Shown here piece after piece: positions 15,785-25,703 of a DNA stretch of 49,697 nucleotides; positions within the stretch are counted from its first letter, which is position 1; the number at the start of each line of letters is the position of its first letter. Both the position numbers and the translations under genes were made by a program. Origin of the DNA: Thermodesulfobacteriota bacterium (GTDB lineage Bacteria; Desulfobacterota_D; UBA1144; Nemesobacterales; UBA2774); assembly GCA_021604765.1 (NCBI GenBank), contig BQJP01000003.1, forward strand, positions 78,081 through 127,777, in the 5' to 3' direction. Below the pieces are notes generated by a model. The model searched no databases. It saw only the letters and a list, made by a program, of their open reading frames with translations, and was not told where the DNA came from.

Positions 15785-17728
15785 TTACTTTTCTGTAAAT
15801 TCGGCGTCTATTACATCATCGCCGTCATTGTTATTATCTTCTTCATCAGCTTCAGCAGAAGGATTAGCCTCTGGTTCTCCAGGAGTGTCTTCTGGAGCTC
15901 CCTCTGTTTCAGCGTTTTCAGCTTGCTGCTTATACATAAGCTCAGCAAGTTTATGTGATGCCTGTGTTATCTTTTCAGTAGCTTGTTCTATTGCCTCAGG
16001 ATCTTCACCTTTAATGGCATTTCTACCAGCTTCTAAAGCTTCCTCTAGCTCTTTCTTCTCATCTTCAGAAAGCTTATCTTCAAGCTCTTTAAAACTCTTG
16101 TCCGTTCTATAGATAAGTTCGTCTAACTTGTTTCTATTCTCTACCAATTCATGACGTTTCTTATCTTCTTCGGATTTGTCTTCTGCATCCTGAACCATAG
16201 AATCAATTTCTTCTTTGTTAAGTCCACTAGATGCTTCCACTCTGACCTTTTGTTCCTTTTGAGTCGCCATATCCTTGGCGGAAACATGAAGAATACCATC
16301 TGCGTCTATGTCAAAGGTAACCTCTACCTGAGGTATGCCACGAGCCGAAGGAGGTATCCCATCAAGAATAAATCTTGCTAGAGTCCTGTTGTCACCTGAC
16401 ATCTGGCGCTCTCCCTGGAGCACATGTATTTCTACAGAAGTCTGATTGTCCTCGGCTGTTGTAAACACCTGACTTTTCTTTGTCGGAATTGTAGTGTTTC
16501 TCTCAATTATTTTTGTCATAACTCCGCCTAAGGTCTCAATACCTAGAGACAGCGGTGTAACATCGAGAAGTAATACATCTCTGACCTCTCCGCCTAAAAC
16601 TGCGCCTTGTATTGCTGCACCCATGGCTACTACCTCATCAGGGTTAATGCCCTTATGAGGTTCTTTACCAAAGAAGTCAGTTACAACTTTCTGGACCATA
16701 GGGATCCTTGTTGATCCACCAACTAGGATAACTTCATTGATATCTCCTGCTTTTAGCCCAGCGTCTTTAAGTGCTTGTTTGCAAGGCTCTAGAGTTCCTT
16801 TAATTCTGTCTTCAACTAATTGCTCAAACTTTGAGCGGGTTACTTTCATTACTAAATGCTTTGGTCCCGAAGCATCTGCTGTAATAAACGGTAGGTTGAC
16901 CTCTGTCTCAAGAGTATTTGAAAGCTCTACTTTAGCTTTCTCTGCTTCTTGCCTTAAACGCTGCAGTGCCATCTTATCTTTGCTTAGGTCTATTCCTGAT
17001 TCTTTCTTGAACTCTTCGATAATATATTCCATAACTAATCTATCAAAGTCGTCCCCACCTAGGTGAGTATCACCATTAGTAGATTTAACTTCGATTACAT
17101 TATCGCCAACTTCAAGAATAGATATGTCAAAGGTACCGCCGCCTAAATCATAAACTGCAACAATTCCTTCAGACTTTTTATCAAACCCATAAGATAATGC
17201 TGCAGCTGTAGGCTCGTTTATTATTCTTTTAACTTCGAGTCCTGCAATCTTACCAGCGTCTTTTGTAGCCTGTCTTTGAGAATCGTTGAAGTAAGCTGGA
17301 ACAGTTATAACTGCCTCCGTTACTTCCCCACCAACATAGTCCTCGGCAGCTTTTTTTAGTTTCATTAATATATGCGAGGAAATTTCCGGTGGTGAATATT
17401 CTTTGCCGTTAACCTCAATCCAGGCATCATCATTTTTTGATTTAACTATTTTATATGGGAGATGAGATGCTTCTTCCTGAAATTCATCATAGCGCATTCC
17501 CATAAGTCTCTTAACAGAGAAGATTGTATTCTCCGGGTTAACAACTCCCTGTCTCTTTGCCGGCCCTCCAACTAGTATTTCGCCCTCTTTGGAAAACGCG
17601 ACAACTGATGGAGTAACCCTTGCTCCCTCTTCGTTAATAATGACCTTCGGCTCACCGCCTTCAACTATAGCGACCACTGAGTTTGTGGTTCCTAGGTCAA
17701 TTCCAATTATTTTTCCAGTGCTAGCCAT
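15785..17728 (-). CDS. dnaK: Molecular chaperone DnaK (Hsp70)
   Basis: ATP-driven folding chaperone of 647 residues, the usual bacterial length. The nucleotide-binding domain begins with [12 protein letters not shown] and includes [14 protein letters not shown] and [12 protein letters not shown]. The substrate domain has [14 protein letters not shown]. The helical lid is followed by an acidic low-complexity tail ending [11 protein letters not shown], the short C-terminal motif typical of bacterial DnaK. The ATG follows a strong AGGAGG site. It lies 77 nt downstream of rpoH, an arrangement that places the chaperone beside the sigma factor it would normally hold in check, and it is terminated by the hairpin at 15721-15758. 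Confidence 0.98.
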   Translation of the reverse strand: MASTGKIIGIDLGTTNSVVAIVEGGEPKVIINEEGARVTPSVVAFSKEGEILVGGPAKRQGVVNPENTIFSVKRLMGMRYDEFQEEASHLPYKIVKSKNDDAWIEVNGKEYSPPEISSHILMKLKKAAEDYVGGEVTEAVITVPAYFNDSQRQATKDAGKIAGLEVKRIINEPTAAALSYGFDKKSEGIVAVYDLGGGTFDISILEVGDNVIEVKSTNGDTHLGGDDFDRLVMEYIIEEFKKESGIDLSKDKMALQRLRQEAEKAKVELSNTLETEVNLPFITADASGPKHLVMKVTRSKFEQLVEDRIKGTLEPCKQALKDAGLKAGDINEVILVGGSTRIPMVQKVVTDFFGKEPHKGINPDEVVAMGAAIQGAVLGGEVRDVLLLDVTPLSLGIETLGGVMTKIIERNTTIPTKKSQVFTTAEDNQTSVEIHVLQGERQMSGDNRTLARFILDGIPPSARGIPQVEVTFDIDADGILHVSAKDMATQKEQKVRVEASSGLNKEEIDSMVQDAEDKSEEDKKRHELVENRNKLDELIYRTDKSFKELEDKLSEDEKKELEEALEAGRNAIKGEDPEAIEQATEKITQASHKLAELMYKQQAENAETEGAPEDTPGEPEANPSAEADEEDNNNDGDDVIDAEFTEK

Positions 17729-17805
17729 TTTTATAGCCTCCTAATCTTTTATATTCTTTTTATATGGTGCCAATCTGTCTGCGTACGAAGTTAATAACTT
17801 TTATC

Positions 17806-18660
17806 TTAATTGCCATTTGAGATAACAGTTTCAACTGCACCTTTTAATTTTTTTAAAGCATGTACTTCTATTTGTCTTACTCTTTCTTTTGAAATACCGA
17901 GTTCTTCTCCAAGCTCTCTGAGTTTTTCAGGCGGATTCTTCAGATACCTGCTCTCTATCACTTTTTGTTCTCTTGCTGATAGTTTCTCAAATCCATTTTT
18001 AATACCCTGATTTGATAACTCGCTGGCTTCAATAGATTCAAGAATGTTTTCCTGATTAGCTCTATCGTCGGACAGGACATCTAAATAAGTCACTGTGTTG
18101 TCCTCAGTTGATGTCGCGTCTAATGAATAATCTCTAGATGCCATTCTGAATTCCATATCTATGACATCTTTATCTTTTACACCAAAGAGCTTTGCAACTT
18201 TACTGACTTCCTGTTCGGTCATTTCGTTATTTTCTATGTTCAATTCTTTTTTTGCTTTTCCAATTTTGTGGAAAAGTTTTCTCTGAGCCTGTGTGGTTCC
18301 GATTTTTACCTGACTCCAGAACTTCATGATATGGTTCTGAATACCTGCTCTAATCCACCAAACTGCATATGAAATAAGTCTGTATCCTTTATATGGATCA
18401 AACTTCTTCACAGCTTTCATAAGCCCAATTGTACCTTCCTGGACAAGATCAGATAATGGAAAACCATATGACAGATATTCTCTTGCTATCTTGACCACAA
18501 ATCTCAAGTTGGATACAACGAGTGTGTTAGCCGCTTCGAGGTCTTTATCCTCATGATATCTTAAAGCGAGCTTATATTCCTCTTCTTTGTTAAGAACAGG
18601 ATATTTTTCAATTTCTTTAAGAAATATGTTTAACGGTTCTCTTAAAGCTATTGCATTCAT
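17806..18660 (-). CDS. rpoH: RNA polymerase heat-shock sigma factor (sigma-32)
   Basis: A 284-residue sigma-70-family factor. Region 2 reads NLRFVVKIAREY and DLVQEGTIGLMKAVKKFDP with the aromatic promoter-melting stretch ISYAVWWIRAGIQ. The RpoH-box equivalent AQRKLFHKIGKAKKEL separates it from RpoD, RpoS and SigF-type factors. Region 4 has the helix-turn-helix LRELGEELGISKERVRQIE. In proteobacteria sigma-32 directs chaperone and protease genes and is bound by DnaK/DnaJ for degradation. Here it sits directly upstream of dnaK. The start has a GAAGGAGG site, and a possible promoter with a perfect TTGACA lies about 50 nt upstream. Confidence 0.92.
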   Translation of the reverse strand: MNAIALREPLNIFLKEIEKYPVLNKEEEYKLALRYHEDKDLEAANTLVVSNLRFVVKIAREYLSYGFPLSDLVQEGTIGLMKAVKKFDPYKGYRLISYAVWWIRAGIQNHIMKFWSQVKIGTTQAQRKLFHKIGKAKKELNIENNEMTEQEVSKVAKLFGVKDKDVIDMEFRMASRDYSLDATSTEDNTVTYLDVLSDDRANQENILESIEASELSNQGIKNGFEKLSAREQKVIESRYLKNPPEKLRELGEELGISKERVRQIEVHALKKLKGAVETVISNGN

Positions 18661-18683
18661 ATTGTTATATGCCTCCTTCTCAC

Positions 18684-18711
18684 AAAGTAATCATCATCGA
18701 GGCAATGTCAA
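18684..18711 (-). promoter_or_regulatory. Possible promoter of rpoH
   Basis: Minus strand: -35 TTGACA (complement of 18706-18711), a 16-bp spacer and a poor -10 TACTTT (complement of 18684-18689). The perfect -35 and the short distance to rpoH are the only support. Confidence 0.3.
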
Positions 18712-18828
18712 GGGGGTAATCTTGGAAATTTGCAAACAATATTTTCAATATTACCAACTAGTTACAGCTATACTGTCATATTATATAAAAAGAACATGAT
18801 TTAGATACTTTTCTTTGATAATTAGGGG

Positions 18829-19989
18829 TTATTTTGCGGCATCAACTGCTTTTCCGGCAGCTTCTCTCATGTCGGAACCTGTGATAATGTTCAGGCCTGA
18901 CTCTGATAGTAGCTTTCTTCCAAGCTCTACATTTGTGCCTTCGAGTCTAACTATTAGAGGCACTTCTATGCCAACTTCTTTTGCGGCACTAATAACACCC
19001 TCAGCTATGGTGTCACATTTCATGATACCACCAAAGATGTTAATAAAAATTGCTTTAACATTTGGGTCACTGAGAATCATTTTTAACGCTTGGAGAACTT
19101 GATCAGCTGTAGCGCCTCCACCAACATCTAGGAAGTTGGCAGGTTCTCCACCATGATGCTTGATGATGTCCATAGTAGACATAGCAAGCCCAGCGCCGTT
19201 AACGAGACAGCCAATATTGCCGTCTAGCTTAACGTAGCTAATTCCCCATTTCTTTGCTTCAAGCTCTGTTGGGTCTTCTTCGTTAGGGTCATGCATCTTT
19301 TCAATATCTGGATGTCTGAAAAGAGCATTATCATCGAAGTTCATTTTTCCATCAAGTGCAAATACATCTCCATCGTTTGTCACTATTAAGGGATTTATTT
19401 CAGCAAGTGAACAATCTTTTTCTGTAAATGCTTGATATAAGCCTAGAATAAACTTTACAGCTTTGTTTACTGTTTTTCCTTTTAATCCAAGGAAATAGGC
19501 TATCTTTCTGCATTGATAAGGTAGAAGCCCTACAGTGGGATCTACATATTCTTTTAATATTTTTTCAGGATTGGTGCGAGCAACTTCCTCAATCTCCATT
19601 CCGCCTTCCTGACTTGCCATGATCACTATTTTTTCAGTAGCCCTGTCTATTACCATGCCGAGATAGAGTTCTGTCGCTATGTTGGAGGCTTCTTCTACTA
19701 GTACTTTACTAACTAATTTCCCTTCAGGTCCTGTTTGGTGAGTAACAAGGTTCATTCCGAGTATCTCTGAGGCTAGGCGTTTTACTTCATCAAGCATATT
19801 AGCAACTTTAACGCCACCGCCCTTTCCTCTGCCCCCTGCGTGTATCTGGGCTTTTACTACGAATTTTTCAACATTAAGGTCTTTTGCTATCTGTTCAGCT
19901 TCGTCTTCATGAGAAGCTACTTTACCCATTGGAACAGCAACTCCGTATTTAGATAGTAGTTCTTTTGCCTGATACTCGTGAATATTCAA
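18829..19989 (-). CDS. sucC: Succinyl-CoA synthetase (ADP-forming) beta subunit
   Basis: The ATP-grasp/beta subunit of succinate-CoA ligase, which makes ATP from succinyl-CoA in the TCA cycle. It has 386 residues, the normal length. It begins [12 protein letters not shown] and has the ATP-grasp segment [29 protein letters not shown] and the CoA-ligase part FLDVGGGA with [12 protein letters not shown]. It is the last gene of the TCA block, 41 nt after sdhB. The alpha subunit gene sucD, which usually follows directly, is absent: the next gene is rpoH. The ribosome site AAGGAGAG is rather far (about 13 nt) from the ATG. Confidence 0.97.
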   Translation of the reverse strand: MNIHEYQAKELLSKYGVAVPMGKVASHEDEAEQIAKDLNVEKFVVKAQIHAGGRGKGGGVKVANMLDEVKRLASEILGMNLVTHQTGPEGKLVSKVLVEEASNIATELYLGMVIDRATEKIVIMASQEGGMEIEEVARTNPEKILKEYVDPTVGLLPYQCRKIAYFLGLKGKTVNKAVKFILGLYQAFTEKDCSLAEINPLIVTNDGDVFALDGKMNFDDNALFRHPDIEKMHDPNEEDPTELEAKKWGISYVKLDGNIGCLVNGAGLAMSTMDIIKHHGGEPANFLDVGGGATADQVLQALKMILSDPNVKAIFINIFGGIMKCDTIAEGVISAAKEVGIEVPLIVRLEGTNVELGRKLLSESGLNIITGSDMREAAGKAVDAAK

Positions 19990-20030
19990 TTTAATTCTCT
20001 CCTTATACTTATTAACAAGCTAAGTGTTCT

Positions 20031-20762
20031 TTAACTTCCTTTGATCTTCTTCATAACCCACTGCAGCGGATCGAAATAAGTGTCTGCTACTCTTTCTTTT
20101 AGTGGGATAATTGCATTGTCCGTAATGTGAATTTCTTCTGGGCACACTTCTGTACAACATTTTGTTATATTGCAGTATCCTACTCCTGCTGCCTCTCTCA
20201 ACATTTCTTTCCTATCCTCAATGTCTAAGGGATGCATTTCAAGTTCTGCAATTTTAATCATCATGCGTGGACCAAAAAATTCATTCTTTTTATTATGATT
20301 TCTTAATACATGGCATACATCTTGGCATAAGTAACACTCAATGCATTTACGAAATTCCTGGCTTCTCTCTACATCAACCTGCTGCATTTTCCAATCTGTA
20401 TCTTTCGCATATTTAAATGGCGGAATCTTTTTTCTTACCTCATAGTTCCAGGATACATCGGTTACAAGGTCTTTCATTATCGGGAACGTTTTAAGAGGAT
20501 GCACAGTAATAGGTTTATCAAGTGGAAGTGTATCTAACCTAGTTTTACAGGTTAGCTTTGGCATGCCGTTAATTTCTGCGCTGCAGGAGCCGCACTTAGC
20601 AGCTTTACAATTCCATCTTACAGCTATATCGCCATCGTAATTGGCTTGAACAAAATGAATAGCGTCTAATACAACCATGCCCTCTTCAATAGGCACATCG
20701 TATTCAACTTCCTGTCCACCTTCTGCATCACCACGGTATATTCTTAGTTTAGCTACAGACAT
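20031..20762 (-). CDS. sdhB: Succinate dehydrogenase iron-sulfur subunit
   Basis: The electron-transfer subunit of complex II, 243 residues. The [2Fe-2S] cysteines are C52, C57, C60 and C72 (NCKAAKCGSCSAEI, then LTC). The [4Fe-4S] set is C140, C143, C146 and C150 (CIECYLCQDVC). The third set lies in CNITKCCTEVCPEEIH (C197, C203, C207, with C202 next to it), fitting a [3Fe-4S] cluster. The start ATG overlaps the sdhA stop by one base (TAATG), so translation is coupled. Its N-terminus (LRIYRGD) and the wording around the clusters resemble the actinobacterial Sdh1 type rather than E. coli SdhB. sucC follows. Confidence 0.96.
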   Translation of the reverse strand: MSVAKLRIYRGDAEGGQEVEYDVPIEEGMVVLDAIHFVQANYDGDIAVRWNCKAAKCGSCSAEINGMPKLTCKTRLDTLPLDKPITVHPLKTFPIMKDLVTDVSWNYEVRKKIPPFKYAKDTDWKMQQVDVERSQEFRKCIECYLCQDVCHVLRNHNKKNEFFGPRMMIKIAELEMHPLDIEDRKEMLREAAGVGYCNITKCCTEVCPEEIHITDNAIIPLKERVADTYFDPLQWVMKKIKGS

Positions 20763-22489
20763 TATTTATATCCTCCCTCGACAATCTTCTTTAGTTCTTC
20801 GGGCATTTGAGGAAGAGGTGATGTTCCAAGATTCATATCGCCGCTGCTATCTTTGGAAATTACAGAGTTAACTGTGCCCCAAACTTCATCATTGTAATTT
20901 GGGAAATCTACACGGCTATGAGCTCCTCTACTCTCTTCACGCTGATGTGCGCATCTGGCAATTGCTTCAGATACTATGAGCATGGATTTAAGGTCTTTAC
21001 ATAAATGCCATCCAGGGTTATACATTCTGGAGCCTTCTATCTTAAGTTGTGATCCTCTTTCTTTAAGGATATGAATTTCTTCTATTCCTTCATGAAGTTT
21101 ATCTTTAGTTCTAAATACACCTACAAAATCTCCCATAGCATCCTGAAGACCTTGATGTACTGTGTATGGGTTTTCACCTTCAGTATTTTCAAATGGTTCT
21201 AACATCTCTTTTACTGCATTGTTTATTTCTTCGTCGTGAACTTTAACATCATTATTGATTTTGTTTGCGTACTCAGCAGCTCCTGTACCCGCTCTTTTTC
21301 CAAATACTAGCAAGTCAGAAAGGGAGTTGCCCCCAAGTCTGTTCGCACCGTGCATGCCGCCTGCAACTTCACCACAGGCAAAGAGCCCGTTTACAGTGCT
21401 CTGAGCTGTTTCAGGATCAACCCTGACCCCACCCATTACATAATGTGTGGTTGGAAAAACTTCCATTGGTTCTTTTGTAATATCTATTTCTGCAAATTCT
21501 TTAAATTGATGATACATGCTCGGGAGTTTTTTCTTAACATACTCTGCTCCCCTGTGGGATATGTTTAAGAACGCTCCTCCATGGGGAGAACCTCTCCCCT
21601 CTTGTACTTCAGTGTAAATAGATCTTGCTACAACGTCCCTAGTGGATAATTCCATTCTTTCAGGGTCGTATTTTTCCATGAATCTCTCGCCTTTATTGTT
21701 GGTGAGAATACCGCCCTCTCCTCTTACAGCTTCAGTAACGAGGATTCCTTTTACACTTGGAGGCCATACCATGCCAGTTGGGTGAAATTGAACAAATTCC
21801 ATATCAATCAAGTCAGCCCCTGCCTCGTATGCAAGTGCATGTCCGTCTCCTGTATATTCCCAAGAGTTTGAAGTAACTTTATATGATTTTCCTATGCCGC
21901 CTGTTGCAAGAATGATGGCTTTAGCATTAAATAGTACAAATCTTCCACTTTCTCTCCAATATCCAAATGCTCCGGATATACGGTCGCCGTCTTTAAGCAA
22001 ATGTGTAATAGTGCATTCCATGTATACATCCACTCCAGTGTGAATACCTCTGTCCTGAAGTGTACGTATCATTTCAAGTCCTGTGCGATCACCAACATGA
22101 GCAAGTCGTTTCCATGTGTGTCCACCAAAGGCTCTCTGGTTGATGTTCCCTTCTTTTGTACGGTCAAAAAGCGCTCCCCAGTGCTCAAGCTCTCTGACTC
22201 GCTCTGGTGCCTCTTGTGCGTGAAGCTGAGCCATGCGCCAGTTGTTCAACAGCTTACCGCCGTGCATAGTGTCATGAAAATGGGTTTTCCAATCGTCTTT
22301 GGAATCTACATTAGCTAGTGCAGCTGCAACGCCACCCTCTGCCATAACAGTATGAGCTTTTCCAAGAAGTGATTTGCAAACAAGCCCAACCGATGCTCCT
22401 TGTGTAGAAGCTTCAATAGCGGCTCTTAAACCAGCTCCACCTGCCCCAATAACAATTACATCATGTGTATGTGTCTCAAATTTTTCCAT
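20762..22489 (-). CDS. sdhA: Succinate dehydrogenase flavoprotein subunit
   Basis: The catalytic subunit, 575 residues, oxidising succinate to fumarate. The FAD dinucleotide fold is VIGAGGAGLRAAIEAS. H46 in KAHTVMAEGGVAAAL is the expected site of covalent FAD attachment. The substrate-binding and catalytic segments are FVQFHPTGMVWP, VRGEGGILTN and the C-terminal RGAHSRVDFP. HTWKRLAHVGDRTG also follows the family pattern. Both ends overlap neighbours by one base in a TAATG arrangement (sdhC upstream, sdhB downstream), so the three proteins are made in step. Fumarate reductase activity cannot be ruled out by sequence, but the oxidative TCA neighbours favour SDH. Confidence 0.97.
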   Translation of the reverse strand: MEKFETHTHDVIVIGAGGAGLRAAIEASTQGASVGLVCKSLLGKAHTVMAEGGVAAALANVDSKDDWKTHFHDTMHGGKLLNNWRMAQLHAQEAPERVRELEHWGALFDRTKEGNINQRAFGGHTWKRLAHVGDRTGLEMIRTLQDRGIHTGVDVYMECTITHLLKDGDRISGAFGYWRESGRFVLFNAKAIILATGGIGKSYKVTSNSWEYTGDGHALAYEAGADLIDMEFVQFHPTGMVWPPSVKGILVTEAVRGEGGILTNNKGERFMEKYDPERMELSTRDVVARSIYTEVQEGRGSPHGGAFLNISHRGAEYVKKKLPSMYHQFKEFAEIDITKEPMEVFPTTHYVMGGVRVDPETAQSTVNGLFACGEVAGGMHGANRLGGNSLSDLLVFGKRAGTGAAEYANKINNDVKVHDEEINNAVKEMLEPFENTEGENPYTVHQGLQDAMGDFVGVFRTKDKLHEGIEEIHILKERGSQLKIEGSRMYNPGWHLCKDLKSMLIVSEAIARCAHQREESRGAHSRVDFPNYNDEVWGTVNSVISKDSSGDMNLGTSPLPQMPEELKKIVEGGYK

Positions 22490-23220
22490 TATATTATCCT
22501 CAGGTCTGTAATAACGCCTTTTGCTAGTAAGAATATGTAAAGATCAGCAAGTGCTACGCTGAACAAGCTGAGCCATGCCCACATAGCGTGATTTTCGTTC
22601 CATTTGCTTACTTTCTCCCAAAGTCTAAATCGTGTGGGGCATTTTGAAAATACATCAAATCTTCCGCCTACTAAATGTCTGAATGAATGGCAAGAAAGTG
22701 AATACATTGAGAGTAGTATCACGTTAACAAATAACACGATTGTTCCAACTCCAATTCCAAAACCGTCTTCAAACCATAGAGCATGAAATGCGTCTACCCA
22801 AAGGAAGAACAGCACAACTGCCGCTGCATAGAAGAAGTAGCGGTGTATGTTTTGAATAATGAATGGAAACTTTGTTTCCCCTTCATAATTGCCAGCTTTA
22901 GCCATAGGCTTTACGGCACATCCCGGAGGAGCCATAAAAAATGATCTGTAGTATGCTTTTCTATAGTAGTAGCATGTTGCTCTAAATCCTAATGGCGCCC
23001 AGAGTATCAACAAGGCTGGAGAAAATGGCCACCAAGATGCAAGTATGTAGGGTGAATAAAAAGGAGAGAGATAAGGCTGTACTAGGAAATCCACATTAGC
23101 AAAAGCCCTCCACGTAGAATAAGCACCAAATGTGGCAAGCACTATCGCTGTAACTAGCGGTAGAACCCACCAAGTGTCGGTTCTTAGCGTAATTGAACTT
23201 TGAGCAGTTCCGTTAGCCAT
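22489..23220 (-). CDS. sdhC: Succinate dehydrogenase membrane anchor, Sdh1-like single subunit
   Basis: A 243-residue membrane protein with about five hydrophobic segments (near residues 18-38, 65-80, 130-148, 155-175 and 212-233). It is one anchor rather than an SdhC/SdhD pair. The start at 23220 is preferred to a TTG at 23241 because GGGAGG lies just before it. Many Cys and His residues are present: C83, C101, H126, H146, C177, H178, H182, C194 and H211. Segments such as FRATCYYYRKAYYRSFF, QNIHRYFFY and YLSPFYSP closely match my recollection of mycobacterial Sdh1 SdhC. The Sdh1 class is reported to hold a membrane-embedded Rieske-type cluster. I infer the same class here; which residues would be ligands I cannot state. 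Confidence 0.85.
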   Translation of the reverse strand: MANGTAQSSITLRTDTWWVLPLVTAIVLATFGAYSTWRAFANVDFLVQPYLSPFYSPYILASWWPFSPALLILWAPLGFRATCYYYRKAYYRSFFMAPPGCAVKPMAKAGNYEGETKFPFIIQNIHRYFFYAAAVVLFFLWVDAFHALWFEDGFGIGVGTIVLFVNVILLSMYSLSCHSFRHLVGGRFDVFSKCPTRFRLWEKVSKWNENHAMWAWLSLFSVALADLYIFLLAKGVITDLRII

Positions 23221-23288
23221 ATCAATTCCTCCCTTAACCAATCTTAGCTATTTTTTATGTCAATTTTTAACTTGCAAATACAATAATC

Positions 23289-24230
23289 TTAAATAATTCC
23301 TAATCCTTCAATGTGCTCACAAAGCTCTTTCACATGGCTTGCTGATTCATGAAGCTCTTTAGTTTCTGAGTCACTAAGGTCAATCTGAAAAACTTCTTCA
23401 ACGCCAGCTCTTCCTAACTTAACAGGAAGCCCGACAAATGTGTTTTCTACTCCATACTCTCCCTCTGCTCGTACGCAGCATGGAAGAATTTTTTTCTTGT
23501 CTTTTAAAATAGCTTCTACCATTTCAACCGCTGACATGGCTGGGGCATAGAATGCGCTACCAGTTTTAAGTAGTTTTACAATCTCTCCGCCGCCGCCGCG
23601 AGTCCTTTGGATGATTTCCTCTAATCTCGCTTCTGGAATAAGCTCTGTAACCGGCACACCTGCAACTGTTGTAAATCTTCCTAGTGGTACCATGTCGTCT
23701 CCATGTCCACCAAGAACAAATGCATTGATATTCTCAACAGAAACGCCGAGTTCCATTCCAATGAATGCTCTGAATCTAGCAGAATCCAAAACTCCTGCCA
23801 TCCCCATTACTCTTTCTCTTGGGAATCCACTTACTTTATGAGCTACATAGACCATTGCATCAAGTGGATTAGTTACTAATATAAGAATTGCGTTTGGTGA
23901 CTGTGCAGCAACATTTTCGGTTACTTGCTTAACGACGTTTGTATTTGTGGAGATAAGGTCATCTCTACTCATTCCAGGTTTACGCGGAATGCCTGATGTA
24001 ATTACCACTATGTCAGATCCAGCTGTTTCTTCATATCCATTTGTTCCTGTGATGTTAGAATCAGACCCGATCACCGGATTCATTTCCATCATATCTAATG
24101 ATTTGCCCTGAGGCATGCCTTCTACAATATCTACTAAAACAATATCTCCTAATTCCATTTGAGATAACATTAATGCTGTTGATGCGCCTACATTTCCAGC
24201 GCCAATTACTGAAATTTTTGGTCTACCCAT
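23289..24230 (-). CDS. mdh: Malate dehydrogenase (LDH-like type)
   Basis: Interconverts malate and oxaloacetate with NAD. It has 313 residues, typical of the LDH-like MDH group. The NAD-binding turn is [12 protein letters not shown] and the catalytic loop contains [15 protein letters not shown], whose arginines bind the dicarboxylate. GVLDSARFR carries the Asp-Arg pair, and the catalytic His is in [10 protein letters not shown]. The ribosome site AAAGGAGC is good. It lies 67 nt after icd and 68 nt before sdhC, inside the TCA block, so cotranscription is likely. Confidence 0.97.
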   Translation of the reverse strand: MGRPKISVIGAGNVGASTALMLSQMELGDIVLVDIVEGMPQGKSLDMMEMNPVIGSDSNITGTNGYEETAGSDIVVITSGIPRKPGMSRDDLISTNTNVVKQVTENVAAQSPNAILILVTNPLDAMVYVAHKVSGFPRERVMGMAGVLDSARFRAFIGMELGVSVENINAFVLGGHGDDMVPLGRFTTVAGVPVTELIPEARLEEIIQRTRGGGGEIVKLLKTGSAFYAPAMSAVEMVEAILKDKKKILPCCVRAEGEYGVENTFVGLPVKLGRAGVEEVFQIDLSDSETKELHESASHVKELCEHIEGLGII

Positions 24231-24297
24231 TTTAATGCTCCTTTATTTTTTCTTTGTTTAAATCTCGGGGCCAAAACCCATTTTTATTAATAAATTT

Positions 24298-25545
24298 TTA
24301 TACGTTATCCATATTTGCTGCTATTGCTTCTCCAAACTCTGAACACTTAAGTAGTTTGGCATTATCAAGCTGACGTTCCAGATCGTATGTGACCGTTTTA
24401 TCCAGAATAGTTTTTTCCATAGCTTTTAATATCAGGTCGCCTGCTTCATTCCAACCCAGATATTCAAGCATCATAACTCCTGAAAGAATTACAGAGCTAG
24501 GATTAACTTTATCCTGACCGGCGTATTTTGGCGCTGTGCCGTGCGTAGCTTCAAAAAGTGCTAAATAGTCTCCTATGTTACCCCCAGGAGCCATACCTAG
24601 TCCCCCAACTTGGGCAGCGCATGCATCAGACAAATAGTCTCCATTAAGGTTTGGAGTAGCAATCACTTGATAGTCTTTGGTTCTTGTTAAAATCTGCTGA
24701 AGCATATTATCAGCAATTCTATCTTTTATTATGACTTTTCCATCTGGTTGTTTTCCATCAAATTCATCCCAAAGTTGGTCTTCTGTAATGGTCTCGCCAC
24801 TAAATTCTTCTTTAGAGAGATCATAACCCCAATCTCTGAAAGCGCCTTCAGTATATTTCATGATATTTCCTTTGTGTACCAAAGTAACACTTTCAAGACC
24901 TTTTTTTATAGCGTGTTTAATCGCTTTTTTCACAAGTCTTTTTGTTCCTAGTGGGCTAATTGGCTTAATGCCTATTCCTGAGTGTTCTCTGATATATACT
25001 CCATATTTTTCCACTAGGTAATTTCTGATTTCATAAGCCTCTTTTGTGCCGCTCTGCCATTCTATGCCAGAGTAAACATCTTCGGTGTTTTCCCGGAAAA
25101 TAATCATGTCCATATCATCAGGTCTTTTAACAGGTGATGGTGTGCCTTTTATATATTTCACTGGGCGTACACATGCATATAGGTCAAGGATTTGTCTTAG
25201 AGCCACATTTAAACTTCTAATCCCACCACCTATTGGCGTAGTAAGTGGACCTTTAATTGAAACTACATATTCTTTAAGATCTTCGACTGTTTTATCCGGA
25301 AGCCATTCGCCAGTTTCTTCAAATGCTTTCTCTCCAGTTAAAACTTCGTGCCAATGAATCTTTTTCTGACCGCTATAAGCTTTTTCTACAGCAGCATCAA
25401 ATACAATTTGTGAAGCGTGCCATATATCAGGCCCTATTCCGTCACCTTCAATAAAAGGTATAATCGGGTCATTTGGAACAATTAAGTGGTCGTTTTCCTT
25501 ATCAATCTGGATCTTGCTCCCCACTTGGGGTTTTTCGGATGACAT
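24298..25545 (-). CDS. icd: Isocitrate dehydrogenase (NADP-type)
   Basis: Oxidatively decarboxylates isocitrate to 2-oxoglutarate. It has 415 residues, matching the E. coli-type prokaryotic homodimer. Features are [14 protein letters not shown] at the N-terminus and the substrate/phosphorylation loop [13 protein letters not shown], where the serine equals E. coli Ser113. [16 protein letters not shown] and the metal-site segment [20 protein letters not shown] are also present. The adenine-binding [10 protein letters not shown] region with downstream residues fits NADP use, but specificity is inferred. The GAGGAG ribosome site is good. It lies between acnA (158 nt upstream) and mdh. Confidence 0.97.
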   Translation of the reverse strand: MSSEKPQVGSKIQIDKENDHLIVPNDPIIPFIEGDGIGPDIWHASQIVFDAAVEKAYSGQKKIHWHEVLTGEKAFEETGEWLPDKTVEDLKEYVVSIKGPLTTPIGGGIRSLNVALRQILDLYACVRPVKYIKGTPSPVKRPDDMDMIIFRENTEDVYSGIEWQSGTKEAYEIRNYLVEKYGVYIREHSGIGIKPISPLGTKRLVKKAIKHAIKKGLESVTLVHKGNIMKYTEGAFRDWGYDLSKEEFSGETITEDQLWDEFDGKQPDGKVIIKDRIADNMLQQILTRTKDYQVIATPNLNGDYLSDACAAQVGGLGMAPGGNIGDYLALFEATHGTAPKYAGQDKVNPSSVILSGVMMLEYLGWNEAGDLILKAMEKTILDKTVTYDLERQLDNAKLLKCSEFGEAIAANMDNV

Positions 25546-25703
25546 TATTTAACTCCTCTATGTTTTTCTCTATTTTTTTCGTCTGAAAATATAAACAAAA
25601 TAAAACAAATTTCAAATCATTACGGTAATTTTAGATATATCTTTGTATTCTATGCATATTTTAAATGAGTCAGATTAAATCTAAAGATCTTATAATTAAT
25701 ATA

